Assembly (NCBI RefSeq): GCF_042650605.1
Contig: NZ_JBHSBN010000002.1
Location: forward strand, 496,001 to 560,000
DNA length: 64,000 bases
Reading direction: 5' to 3'
DNA from: Micromonospora_J zhanjiangensis
GTDB taxonomy: Bacteria > Actinomycetota > Actinomycetes > Mycobacteriales > Micromonosporaceae
Translations under genes and position numbers: made by a program
The notes under the pieces: generated by a model
The model's input: the letters and a program-made list of their open reading frames with translations, nothing else
The model's database searches: none
What the model was told of the DNA's origin: nothing
Shown here: positions 40,844 to 48,808 of the stretch, piece after piece
Layout: every line of letters starts with the position of its first letter
Position numbering within the stretch: position 1 is the first letter of the stretch

Positions 40844-41998
40844 TCAGTCGGTGTGGAAAACGACCTCGGGGTAGGCCGCGGCCGGGCCGTCCAGCAGCGG
40901 GGCGGGACGGCCGCGCAGGTGCCGATCGAGGAAGGCGGCCAGGTACTCCCGGGTGATCAGCAACTGCCGGTCGGCCGGGATGGCGCCCGGGTCGAGGCCG
41001 AGCTGGGCACCGAGCACCGGGCGGTCGGTGAACGACATGTGCCCGCTGCCGGTGACGGTCAGCCACCGCTTCCACCCGGTCAGACCGGCCAGGTCGCGGA
41101 CCCAACTGGGGTCGTCGGGACGCTGCGAGCCGACCAGCAGGACCGGCTTGGCGATCGGCCCGACCGGCACGAACAGGGTGCCGTCCAGGTCGGCGGCGGC
41201 GGCCACCCGGGCGTCGGTGCCGAGGGTGCGCACCGCCGACGCGCCGCCGATCGAGTGGCCGGCCAGGGCGATCCGGCCGCGGTCCAGGAACCGGGCACCG
41301 GGCCAGGCCGGCCGCCGCCCGGTCAGCCGGTCCAGCACGAACGACAGGTCGGCCCGCCGGCCCTCCACCACCGCGGCCGCCGTACCGTCGGACCACTTGT
41401 CGCAGGCCAGGCAGTCGGCCACCCGACCGTCGGGGAACTGCACCCCGCGCGCCTCGTACGGGTGGTCCACCCCGGCCACCAGGTAGCCCCGGCTGGCCAG
41501 GTCCTCGGCCAGCCCGGTCAGCGACTCCCGGCTCAGGCTGAAGCCGGGGGAGAGGACCACCAGCGGCCAGCCGCGCGCCGTGGGTCGTACCGGGGCGTCC
41601 CGGCGGGCGTTGGTGCGTACCGTGGTGAGCAGGTCCGGCGGGACCGGCAGACCCTCCGCGGCGACGATCCGCGCGGACACGGCGGCCGTGGTGTAGGGCG
41701 CGGCCGGGCCGGAACCCGGCAGCGCCGGGTACCACAGCGACACCATCAGCTCCCGGCGCCGCTCGGGCCGCCACGGGTCGGGCCGGTCGTCGTCGGTCAG
41801 GTGCAGCCAGGTGGTGCCCACCGGGTACCGCCCGGTCGGCGCCGGCAGCGACAACCCGGCCGGCGCGGGGGTCGGGGCGCCGACCGGCGCCGCCACCCGG
41901 TCGGTGGCCGCGCGCGCCGGCTGTCGTCCGGCCGCCACCGCGCCGCCGGACACCAGCACCGCCAACAACACCGCGAGTACGCGGGATGACGTGAACAC
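40844..41998 (-). CDS. secreted alpha/beta hydrolase, PAF-acetylhydrolase-like
   Basis: 384 residues. Signal peptide ~1-30 (VLAVLLAVLVSGGAVAAG). RRELMVSLWYPA, then LVVLSPGFSLSRESLTGLAE, AGVDHPYEA, nucleophile in IALAGHSIGGASAV, Asp in LDGTLF, and GSGHMSFTD holding the His: the plan of the platelet-activating-factor acetylhydrolase/chlorophyllase-like group. It has a CLACDK segment with two Cys that may form a disulfide. An exported lipase or esterase, substrate unknown. Confidence 0.85.
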   Translation of the reverse strand: MFTSSRVLAVLLAVLVSGGAVAAGRQPARAATDRVAAPVGAPTPAPAGLSLPAPTGRYPVGTTWLHLTDDDRPDPWRPERRRELMVSLWYPALPGSGPAAPYTTAAVSARIVAAEGLPVPPDLLTTVRTNARRDAPVRPTARGWPLVVLSPGFSLSRESLTGLAEDLASRGYLVAGVDHPYEARGVQFPDGRVADCLACDKWSDGTAAAVVEGRRADLSFVLDRLTGRRPAWPGARFLDRGRIALAGHSIGGASAVRTLGTDARVAAAADLDGTLFVPVGPIAKPVLLVGSQRPDDPSWVRDLAGLTGWKRWLTVTGSGHMSFTDRPVLGAQLGLDPGAIPADRQLLITREYLAAFLDRHLRGRPAPLLDGPAAAYPEVVFHTD

Positions 41999-42102
41999 GA
42001 TTGTTCGCCTCCCTGAGGATCCGTCGTCATGTCACCGTGACGGTAGGGATCCGGCCGGGTGCGGCACCTGAGGCGAAAGCGGTGGAAGCGTACTGACTTT
42101 CG

Positions 42103-43326
42103 TCAGGCTGCGGCGCGGGCGGGCGTGGCCGCGCGCAGGACGAAGGCGTCCGGCATCCGGAACGACAGGTTGTCCGGGCACCACGGTGGCCGGACCACGG
42201 TCGTGCCGGGCAGCAGCGGCGCCGCCTCGGCCGCCACCACCGCGGCCTCCATCCGGGACAGTTGGGCGCCGACGCAGCGGTGCGCGCCGGCCCCGAAGGC
42301 GAGGTGTCGCCGCGAGCCGCGCTGGCCGGGCCGGAAACCGTCCGGGTCGGCGACCACGGCCGGATCGCGGCCGGCCCGGGCCAGCCAGAGCATCACGCTC
42401 GTGCCGGCCGGCACCGGCACGCCGCCGAGCACGCCGTCCCGGGCGGCGGTCCGGCGCCAGGTGACGATCGGCGGTTCCAGCCGCAGCCCCTCCTCGACCA
42501 CGTCGTCCACCGACACCGTGCCGTCGGCCAGCGCGGCCAGCGTCGCGGCCTCGCCGTGCAACCGGTGCAGCAGCAGGGTGAGGAACTGCGAGGTGGTCTC
42601 CTGGCCGGCCACCAGCAGGAAGAACAGCGCACCGACCAGCACGTCGGGCGGGTGCCCGGCGGCCCGCAGTTCGGCGGTCAGACCCGCGCCGGTGGCGGTG
42701 AACTCCCGCAGTACGCGGTGGAACCGACCGACCGTGTCGGCCAGTTCCCGCTGCCGGTCGGCGTCCACCGGTGCCCAGAACAGCTCCAGTGCCGACCGGG
42801 CGAACCGCTTGACCGCGTCGACCCCGGCGGGCGGCAGGTCGACCAGCCGGGCCAGGACCAGCAGCGGCAGGTCGGCGGCGAGGTCGGCGTACAGGTCCAC
42901 CTCCCGACCGGCGCGCAGCGTCGCGCGCAGCCCGGCCACCCGGTCCCGTACCAGGGCGGTGAGCCACGGTCGTTGCTCGGCCACCCGGTGCGGGTGCAGG
43001 GCCGCGGCGACGATCGACCGGATGCCCGGGTGGCTCGGGCCGCCGTTGTTGGCCAGCGTCGGTGGCAACCGGAAACCGTGCCGGGCGAGGATCCGCAGCG
43101 CGGCGACCGGGATCGGGGTGACCGCGTCCAGCGCGTTGTCCGGACGCCAGGCGTCCGGGTCGCCGAGCACCTGCCGGACCAGGGCGTGCCGGGTCACCAC
43201 CAGATGCCGGACGCCGACCTGGTCGCGCACCGGTACGACGTCCGGCCAGGACCGCTCGACCGGCCCCTGCCAACTGCGGAACAACACCTGCGGAACGTTA
43301 TGCCGTCGACCGGTCCCGATCGGCAC
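42103..43326 (-). CDS. cytochrome P450
   Basis: 407 residues from GTG 43326. I-helix AGQETTSQFL, K-helix EGLR (the ExxR motif), and heme loop FGAGAHRCVGAQL with Cys351. Length and motifs are those of soluble bacterial class I P450s. The usual AG(A/G)xxT reads AGQETT, seen in other actinobacterial members. The start lies 29 nt inside the methyltransferase gene, so the two are probably coupled; ferredoxin and reductase genes are not nearby. Substrate unknown. Confidence 0.9.
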   Translation of the reverse strand: MPIGTGRRHNVPQVLFRSWQGPVERSWPDVVPVRDQVGVRHLVVTRHALVRQVLGDPDAWRPDNALDAVTPIPVAALRILARHGFRLPPTLANNGGPSHPGIRSIVAAALHPHRVAEQRPWLTALVRDRVAGLRATLRAGREVDLYADLAADLPLLVLARLVDLPPAGVDAVKRFARSALELFWAPVDADRQRELADTVGRFHRVLREFTATGAGLTAELRAAGHPPDVLVGALFFLLVAGQETTSQFLTLLLHRLHGEAATLAALADGTVSVDDVVEEGLRLEPPIVTWRRTAARDGVLGGVPVPAGTSVMLWLARAGRDPAVVADPDGFRPGQRGSRRHLAFGAGAHRCVGAQLSRMEAAVVAAEAAPLLPGTTVVRPPWCPDNLSFRMPDAFVLRAATPARAAA

Positions 43327-43990
43327 GGGGCGGCTGCGCGCGGGGCGGCTTCAGCTCCCACACGGTGGTGCGCTTGACGGTTACGCTCTCCAGCGTCTCC
43401 GGCACCGGCACGTCGTACGCGCGCAGCGGGTGGAACCGGTCACGCGGCAGGTACGCCCGGTCCGGGTCACCGACCAGCACCCGCGCCCCGGCCCGGGCAC
43501 CGCGCAGCAGGAACCGGAGCACCCGGTTCGCCATCTCCCCGCTGTAGAAGACGTCCCCGGCGAGCACCACCTCGGCGGCACCCGGGTCGCCGTCCAGGAT
43601 GTCGCCCAGGGTCGCCTCGACCACCGCCGAGTTGGCGGCGGCGTTCAGGCCGATCGCGCTGACCGCCCGGGGGTCGACCTCGACGGCGCGTACCTCGGCG
43701 GCGCCGGCCCGGACGGCGGCGATCGCCACCAGGCCGGAGCCGGCGGCGAGGTCGAGCACCCGGCGTCCGGCGACCACCTCCGGGTGGTCGAGCAGGTAGC
43801 GTGCCAGGGCCTGGCCACCGGCCCAGGCGAAGGCCCAGAACGGCGGCGGCTGTTCGCTGCGGTACTCGCCCTCGGTCAGCTCCCACAGGCCGATCGCGTC
43901 GTCGGCCTGGTGCAGTCGGATCTCCGGGACGAACGGCACCGGCGCCAGCCGGGCGTGCAGGCGGACGAAGGCCGCCGAGGTTTCGGACAC
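43298..43990 (-). CDS. class I SAM-dependent methyltransferase (ETFB-lysine/nicotinamide N-methyltransferase-like)
   Basis: 230 residues. PPPFWAFAWAGGQALARYLL before the fold, motif I VLDLAAGSGLVAIAA, acidic strand VEVDPRA and motif GDVFYSGEMA are characteristic of the METTL20/prokaryotic lysine methyltransferase group related to PrmA. The methyl acceptor could be a protein lysine. It is upstream of and overlaps the P450 gene; whether they share a pathway is unknown. Confidence 0.8.
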   Translation of the reverse strand: MSETSAAFVRLHARLAPVPFVPEIRLHQADDAIGLWELTEGEYRSEQPPPFWAFAWAGGQALARYLLDHPEVVAGRRVLDLAAGSGLVAIAAVRAGAAEVRAVEVDPRAVSAIGLNAAANSAVVEATLGDILDGDPGAAEVVLAGDVFYSGEMANRVLRFLLRGARAGARVLVGDPDRAYLPRDRFHPLRAYDVPVPETLESVTVKRTTVWELKPPRAQPPRADRDRSTA

Positions 43991-44171
43991 GTCGCGATTC
44001 TGCCCGGTTATTCACACCGGCGTGTCGCGGAGCGGCGGTTACCGGTTCACCACCCTGGGTGAAAGGGCACCCGATCATTGTCGCTGGGTGCGGAGAAAGC
44101 ACCCTTCCACCCGTTCCGGTGCGGCCATAGCGTTGTGGGTGTTTGTCAATCGGGTGGTGAACGGGGGCGTG

Positions 44172-45041
44172 ATGAGGGCGTGGCGGGTACCGGTACGGCT
44201 CGGCGCCGTGCTGATCTGCCTGACCGGTTACGGACTGCTCGCCGCCGCGCCGGCGGTGGCGGCGCCCGGCTTCGACACGGCGCTCACCGAGTTGCCGGGC
44301 CGGTTCACGCCCGGCGACCGGCCCGCCACCGTGACGGCGGTGGTGAGCAAGCAGTCCGGCAACGCCAACGACTGTCTCAAGGTCCGCTGGTCGATGGTGG
44401 TCCGGGTGGAGGGCCTGCGGTTGGACCAGGTCGGCGTCGACCGGATCGAGGACAGCGGTTCCTTCCCGTTCGAGGTCCGGATTGAGGGGGACGCCGCGCG
44501 CCTCACCGACCGGCAGTTCGACCCGGGAACGCTGTGCCGCAACCAGACGGTCACGGCGCGTTACCAGATTGCGGTCGCCAAGGAGGTGACCGACGGCAAG
44601 ATCACTCTGGAGGTCCAGGCGCTCGACGAACGGTCCCGGGTGCTCGCCCGGCAGAGTGCCAGCCGTGAGGTGATCAGCGAGCGGGCCCAGCCGCCGGCGG
44701 CCACGGCCGCTCCGTCCGCCGCGCCGAGCCCCACCGAGTCGGTCGAACCGGCGCCCACCGAGGAACCGAGCGCCGAGGCCACCGTCGGCCCGGCCGCCGG
44801 CACCGGCGGCGGTACCGGACGCGCCGACCGGGCGTCGGCCAGCGGCGGGATCGGTGCGGTGCAGATCGCCTTCCTGATCGGTGGCCTGCTGGTCTTCCTC
44901 GGCGCCGGCCTGCTGCTCCGGCTGCGCCGGTTGGTCAAGCCGGTGGACGAGGTCGCGGCGGTCGCCGCCGGTGCGCCGCCGAGCTGGATGCAGGCCCCAC
45001 CCCGCCGCGGGCGGCGCGGGACGGCGCGGATGCGCCGCTGA
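44172..45041 (+). CDS. secreted/membrane-anchored protein of unknown function
   Basis: 289 residues from ATG 44172 (GTG at 44169 is an alternative). Signal peptide ~1-30, a folded outer domain (~32-170, with two Cys), then a Pro/Ala/Ser/Thr/Glu-rich stretch (~180-225), one membrane helix (VQIAFLIGGLLVFLGAGLLL) and a short basic cytoplasmic tail. This is the layout of a surface protein with a stalk. The family is not recognised. Confidence 0.65.
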   Translation: MRAWRVPVRLGAVLICLTGYGLLAAAPAVAAPGFDTALTELPGRFTPGDRPATVTAVVSKQSGNANDCLKVRWSMVVRVEGLRLDQVGVDRIEDSGSFPFEVRIEGDAARLTDRQFDPGTLCRNQTVTARYQIAVAKEVTDGKITLEVQALDERSRVLARQSASREVISERAQPPAATAAPSAAPSPTESVEPAPTEEPSAEATVGPAAGTGGGTGRADRASASGGIGAVQIAFLIGGLLVFLGAGLLLRLRRLVKPVDEVAAVAAGAPPSWMQAPPRRGRRGTARMRR

Positions 45042-45108
45042 CCCGGGTACGCCGGCCGCCACTCCCCGGCGTCGCGGTGGACAGCATCGGTATCCCGCGT
45101 CCGTCAAC

Positions 45109-45133
45109 TTTACAAAAGATCTCTTCTTGTAAA
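45109..45133. promoter_or_regulatory. TetR-like operator upstream of alkB
   Basis: TTTACAA (45109-45115) and TTGTAAA (45127-45133) are inverted around 11 bp, giving a 25-bp imperfect palindrome in otherwise G+C-rich DNA, 54 bp before the alkB start. The size and A+T-rich ends fit TetR-family sites. The TetR gene at 47059-47679 is a nearby candidate. Confidence 0.55.
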
Positions 45134-45186
45134 TCGCGCGGTGGGGTGCCACAGTCGGTCCGAAGGCGACCGACGGGAGGCCCACG

Positions 45187-46350
45187 ATGGCTGTCAGCAC
45201 CGAACCGGCGGCCGGCGCCGCGCCCTGGCGGGACGCCCGCAAACCCCTCTGGCCGCTCGCCCTGGTCGTGCCGGTCCTACCGTTCGTGGGATACCTGGTC
45301 TGGCGTGCCGGGGGTGGGGCGGTGGGTTGGTTCCTCACCCCGGCCCTGGTCTTCGTCCTGATCCCCGTCGTCGACCTGCTGATCGGCGAGGACCGGCGCA
45401 ACCCGCCCGACGAGGCGGTGCCCCGGTTGCAGCGGGACGGCTACTACCGGTGGCTGACCTACCTCTACCTGCCGGCGCAGTACGCCGCGCTGATCGTCTG
45501 CTGCGCGGTCTGGGCGTCCGGTGACGTCGGTGCGCTCGACCGGGTCGGCCTCGTCGCCACCGTGGGGGTGGTGAACGGCATCGCCATCAACACCGCGCAC
45601 GAACTGGGCCACAAACGGGAGCGGGCCGAGCGGTGGCTGTCCAAGGTGGCCCTGGCACCGACCGGCTACGGGCACTTCTACGTCGAGCACAACCGGGGCC
45701 ACCACACCCGGGTCGCCACGCCCGAGGACCCGGCCAGTGCCCGACTCGGCGAGACGTACTGGGGATTCTGGCCGCGTACGGTGCTGGGCAGCCTGCGGTC
45801 GGCCTGGCGGTTGGAGACCGGCCGGTTCCGCATCCGCGGCCGCACGCCCTGGACCTGGCGCAACGACATCCTCAACGCCTGGTCGATGACGCTTGTGTTG
45901 TCCGTCGCGCTGGTGGGTGTCTTCGGGCCGGGCGTACTGCCGTTCCTGCTGGCCCAGGCGGTGGTCGGCTTCTCCCTGCTGGAGGTGGTCAACTACCTGG
46001 AGCACTACGGGCTGGCCCGGCAACGCACCGCAGCCGGTCGCTACGAGAAGGTCGACCCGAGGCACAGCTGGAACAGCGACCGCACGGTCACCAACGTCTT
46101 CCTGTTCCAACTGCAGCGGCACAGCGACCACCACGCCAATCCGCTGCGGCGCTACCAGGCCCTGCGCACCTTCGACGTCTCGCCGCAACTGCCGGCCGGG
46201 TACGCGACAATGGTGCTGGTCGCGTTGGTCCCGCCGCTGTGGCGGCGGATCATGGACCACCGGGTGCTCGCCCATTACGGCGGCGACCCGGCCCTGGCCA
46301 ACGTCCATCCGCCGGCCCGCGACCGCCGGTCAGCCCGCCGCCCGGACTGA
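45187..46350 (+). CDS. alkB: alkane 1-monooxygenase (AlkB)
   Basis: 387 residues. Membrane segments at ~22-42, 43-62, 95-113 and 115-135, then two more after residue ~230. Histidine boxes: HELGHK (from His138), EHNRGHHTR (~160-168), NYLEHYGL (~272) and LQRHSDHH (from ~His312), the di-iron ligands of integral-membrane hydroxylases. Converts medium- or long-chain alkanes to 1-alcohols. Rubredoxin genes that usually follow alkB are absent here, so electrons must come from elsewhere. GGGAGG precedes the ATG. Its 3' end overlaps the DinB-like gene by 21 bp, tail to tail. Confidence 0.92.
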   Translation: MAVSTEPAAGAAPWRDARKPLWPLALVVPVLPFVGYLVWRAGGGAVGWFLTPALVFVLIPVVDLLIGEDRRNPPDEAVPRLQRDGYYRWLTYLYLPAQYAALIVCCAVWASGDVGALDRVGLVATVGVVNGIAINTAHELGHKRERAERWLSKVALAPTGYGHFYVEHNRGHHTRVATPEDPASARLGETYWGFWPRTVLGSLRSAWRLETGRFRIRGRTPWTWRNDILNAWSMTLVLSVALVGVFGPGVLPFLLAQAVVGFSLLEVVNYLEHYGLARQRTAAGRYEKVDPRHSWNSDRTVTNVFLFQLQRHSDHHANPLRRYQALRTFDVSPQLPAGYATMVLVALVPPLWRRIMDHRVLAHYGGDPALANVHPPARDRRSARRPD

Positions 46351-46974
46351 GGCCGTGGCCCGGGCCGGAGCGGTCGCGCCGGCCGGGGCCGCGGCCCGCG
46401 GCGGCCGCCAGCCCGGGTCGCGGCCGAACGAGGCGATCAGCCGGTCCTGCTCCCCGGCCCCCGCCGGTACGTCGATCCCGGGCCGGATCAGGTTGCCCTC
46501 CTGGTAGAGGCGCATCCGGTCGACGAACCAGCAACTCGCCTCGTGCACCACCTCGGCGTCCAGCCGCGGATCGGCGCGGATCGCCACCGCCAGGTCCCAG
46601 GCGTGCACCAGGTGCTCGGTCATCAGCTGCCGCAGGTACTCGACGGCCGGGGTCGGGCCCGCCGACAGCCGCACCGTACGGTCCAGCGCGCCGGGTTCGC
46701 TCATTGCCAGGTCGGCCGCCGCGGCGGCGGCCAGCGCGGCGCCGGCCGGATCCGACCCGACCAGATCACCGTCCAGCTCGTCGCCGACCTCCTCGATGGT
46801 GGCGCCGGCGATGAGTCGCGCGGTCCACCGGTCCTCGCTGACCACGTGGCTGATCAGGTCGTAGACGGACCAATCGGTGCACGGGGTCGGCGCCGACCAG
46901 AGGTCGGAACTGACCTGGGTGGCGCGTGCGGTGAACTCGTTGAGACTGCGGCGGTAGAGCTCCAGCGGATCCAT
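46330..46974 (-). CDS. TIGR03086-type metal-binding protein (DinB/MDMPI-like)
   Basis: 214 residues. TDWSVYDLISHVVSEDRWTA near residue 34 and HLVHAWDLAVAI near 121 supply the His ligands of the mycothiol-dependent maleylpyruvate isomerase N-terminal/DinB-like four-helix bundle. The C-terminal ~35 residues are an Ala/Arg/Pro-rich tail. These enzymes may be mycothiol S-transferases; the substrate here is unknown. Confidence 0.8.
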   Translation of the reverse strand: MDPLELYRRSLNEFTARATQVSSDLWSAPTPCTDWSVYDLISHVVSEDRWTARLIAGATIEEVGDELDGDLVGSDPAGAALAAAAAADLAMSEPGALDRTVRLSAGPTPAVEYLRQLMTEHLVHAWDLAVAIRADPRLDAEVVHEASCWFVDRMRLYQEGNLIRPGIDVPAGAGEQDRLIASFGRDPGWRPPRAAAPAGATAPARATASVRAAG

Positions 46975-47058
46975 AAGCCCGATTGTGAGGCATTTGTAAC
47001 GTTCTGGGGGCGGTTTTGGCGGGGTGCTCGGCTTCGGGGTCCGGCTGCGCCGGCCGGA

Positions 47059-47679
47059 TCAGTCCAGCTGGTCGGGGGTCAGGCCGACCTCCCGGGCGGT
47101 GGCCAGGCGTACCCATTCGGTGAGCTGGCGGCGGGTGATCACCCGGTCGTGCACCGCCACCTGGACCGCCAACCCGTCCATCAGGGCATTGATCCGCCAG
47201 GCGGCGCCGGCCGGGTCCGCGCAGGTGAAGGTCCCGTCGAGGACGCCGGCCGCGATGATGGTGGTCAGATCCTGCTTCCAGCGCAGGTCCAACCGCCGGG
47301 ACACCTTTTCCAGCTCCGGAGTGCGCAACGACTCCGCCCAGCCGTCGATCCACATGGCCCACGAGGTGGACCGGCCGGCCGGTGAGTACAACTTGATGAT
47401 CCGCTTCAGCTTGGTCAGCGGCGGGGCGGCGGAGCGCATGACCGCGTCCAGCCGGGCCAGGTCCTGCTCCGCCGCGTACGCGAAGGCCCGCGCCAGCAGT
47501 CGTTCCTTGGTCGCGAAGTGGTAGAAGACGAGGGCCTGACTCACCCCGGCGGCGTTCGCGACGTCCGCCGTACGGGTGTTGGCGAGCCCGCGTTCCACGA
47601 TGACGTCGCACGCCGTGCGCAGCAGCGAATCAAGGCGGACCTCTGCCGCACGTCTCGTCACGCGGCTACCGTAACGCAT
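47059..47679 (-). CDS. TetR/AcrR-family regulator (BetI-like)
   Basis: 206 residues from ATG 47679; a longer frame starts at 47727, and GTG 47661 is another choice. Helix-turn-helix ~10-55: LDSLLRTACDVIVERGLANT, RTADVANAAGVSQALVFYHF and ATKERLLARAF. The C-terminal domain (AMWIDGWAESLRTPELEKVS, then VLDGTFTCADPAGAAWRINA) is of the BetI/TetR_C_6 kind. It may control alkB, through the palindrome at 45109-45133, or the DinB-like gene; this is inferred from position. Confidence 0.82.
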   Translation of the reverse strand: MRYGSRVTRRAAEVRLDSLLRTACDVIVERGLANTRTADVANAAGVSQALVFYHFATKERLLARAFAYAAEQDLARLDAVMRSAAPPLTKLKRIIKLYSPAGRSTSWAMWIDGWAESLRTPELEKVSRRLDLRWKQDLTTIIAAGVLDGTFTCADPAGAAWRINALMDGLAVQVAVHDRVITRRQLTEWVRLATAREVGLTPDQLD

Positions 47680-48030
47680 GGCCGTGAATACGGGGAGTGA
47701 CCGTCCGGCATGTTGGTCGATGAACAAGAGTCAACAAGAAGACACCCCGCCGGCCTTGAAGTGAGCAGGCGACAAGGTCCGCGGCCGGCTCGGTGCCGAG
47801 CCCGGGGGTGGCGGGATCCTGGCCGGATGATCTCCGATCCAGGCTCCTAGGATGCTTTGGCCGACGTGCGGGGCGTCACCCGGAACATCCCCGGACGCCC
47901 AAATCCAAGATCAAAACCAGTGAGCAAAACGTTACTGTCCGGAGCCGACCCGCCAGGGGGACCCCGAGTTGGCATCTGCTGCCGGGCTCGGCTAAAGTTC
48001 TCATTCGTCACCGGGAAGCGCCGGAGACAA
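47680..48030. other. intergenic region with tRNA promoter
   Basis: No protein gene is evident. -35 TTGGCA (47969-47974), 18-bp spacer, -10 TAAAGT (47993-47998) lies ~33 bp before the first tRNA and probably drives the tRNA cluster. The left part is unremarkable. Confidence 0.6.
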
Positions 48031-48103
48031 GCGGACGTAGCGCAGCTGGTAGCGCATCACCTTGCCAAGGTGAGGGTCGCGGGTTCGAATCCCGTCGTCC
48101 GCT
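48031..48103 (+). tRNA. tRNA-Gly (anticodon GCC)
   Basis: A complete cloverleaf: acceptor GCGGACG/CGTCCGC, D-arm GCGC...GCGC, anticodon stem TCACC/GGTGA around TTGCCAA (GCC), and T-arm with GGTTCGAATC. CCA is not encoded. First of a three-tRNA cluster. Confidence 0.97.
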
Positions 48104-48137
48104 CGGAGATGCCGCCACGCATGTCGGGGGCAACCTC

Positions 48138-48208
48138 GGTGGAGTGGCCGAGAGGCGAGGCAACGGCCTGCAAAGCCGTGTACACGGGTTCAAATCCCGT
48201 CTCCACCT
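48138..48208 (+). tRNA. tRNA-Cys (anticodon GCA)
   Basis: Acceptor GGTGGAG/CTCCACC, anticodon stem CGGC/GCCG around CTGCAAA (GCA), T-loop GGTTCAAATC. Seventy-one nt, as usual for bacterial tRNA-Cys. CCA not encoded. Confidence 0.97.
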
Positions 48209-48222
48209 CGGCACCAAGACGA

Positions 48223-48297
48223 GGGCGATTGGCGCAGTGGGAGCGCGCTTCCTTGACACGGAAGAGGTCACTGGTTCAAACCCAGTATCGCCCACCA
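48223..48297 (+). tRNA. tRNA-Val (anticodon GAC)
   Basis: Acceptor GGGCGAT/ATCGCCC, anticodon stem CTTCC/GGAAG around TTGACAC (GAC), T-loop GGTTCAAACC. Unlike the other two, it carries an encoded ACCA end (48294-48297). The unrelated accessory-type DNA starts directly after it, which makes its 3' end a likely attachment site. Confidence 0.97.
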
Positions 48298-48314
48298 GCT
48301 ATATGAGCAGCTCA

Positions 48315-48350
48315 AACGGCTCGTTACCAGAATTCTGGTAACGAGCCGTT
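48315..48350 (+). terminator. terminator after the tRNA cluster
   Basis: Perfect 36-bp palindrome with arms AACGGCTCGTTACCAGAA and TTCTGGTAACGAGCCGTT, followed by GTTTTGTT. One of the few hairpins here with a T-rich tail. It can act as a classical terminator for the tRNA transcript. Confidence 0.85.
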
Positions 48351-48365
48351 GTTTTGTTGCCCCTT

Positions 48366-48387
48366 ACATTGGGAGCACATTGGGAGC
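48366..48387. repeat. 11-bp tandem repeat next to the tRNA-Val terminator
   Basis: Two perfect tandem copies of ACATTGGGAGC, followed by ACA. It lies between the tRNA terminator and the IS remnant, where the end of an integrated element might be expected. The minus strand reads MCSQCAPNVRGNKTTA across it, a short frame possibly left from an integrase tail; this is speculative. Confidence 0.5.
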
Positions 48388-48522
48388 ACATGATCGTCTA
48401 CCTCCTCTGAAGGGCCGGGATGGTCACGTGTTGTCGGGCTGGATGCGTATCGGGCCGGGTGAAACGACGCCCCGGGCGGTGCCGGTGTGGCGCCGCCCGG
48501 GGCTGGCTGGGTTGTTGGGTTA

Positions 48523-48755
48523 GACCGTGTTTCGTAAGGGCTTGTGGGATGTGAGGTAGGCCCGGCGTGGCGGTGATCGATAAAGGTTGAGGTCTCCGGT
48601 AGATCGGTTAGCGACCAAGCAAACCGAGAACCTTCCGGAGACCTCGTGCCCAGGGTAGCGGCAGCGAGGCGGCACGATCTCACCGACGCTCAGTGCCCGC
48701 CACTCGGACTGGGGATGCGAGCCGTTCGGCCCGTCGAGCAAGACCCGCATTTCGG
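48523..48755 (+). mobile_element. remnant of an IS5-type insertion sequence
   Basis: From 48646 a GTG-started frame reads VPRVAAARRHDLTDAQC, the start of IS5-family transposases of actinobacteria (RHDLTDAQW in intact ones), then similarity ends around 48700. Upstream, GAGGTCTCCGG (48589-48599) and CCGGAGACCTC (48635-48645) form a perfect inverted repeat next to the start codon, as seen in such elements. The left tip is probably near 48523 (GACCGTGTTTCG). The right boundary is a guess. Only ~15-20 codons of transposase remain. Confidence 0.6.
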
Positions 48756-48770
48756 TGTAGCGCAAGCCCT

Positions 48771-48801
48771 GAGCCCGCCCCCGGGAACCGGGGGCGGGCT
48801 C
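48771..48801 (-). terminator. hairpin after the ABC permease
   Basis: Perfect 14-bp stem GAGCCCGCCCCCGG / CCGGGGGCGGGCTC around GAA, immediately after the permease stop on the minus strand. Confidence 0.75.
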
Positions 48802-48808
48802 AGACGCG

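Noticed and set aside
47857..48306. A 149-codon frame across the tRNA cluster
   Set aside because: It runs through three complete tRNA genes and has no family resemblance.
48366..48420. An integrase gene next to tRNA-Val
   Set aside because: Only a short minus-strand tail (MCSQCAPNVRG) is suggestive, with a stop just upstream; it is not enough to call a gene.
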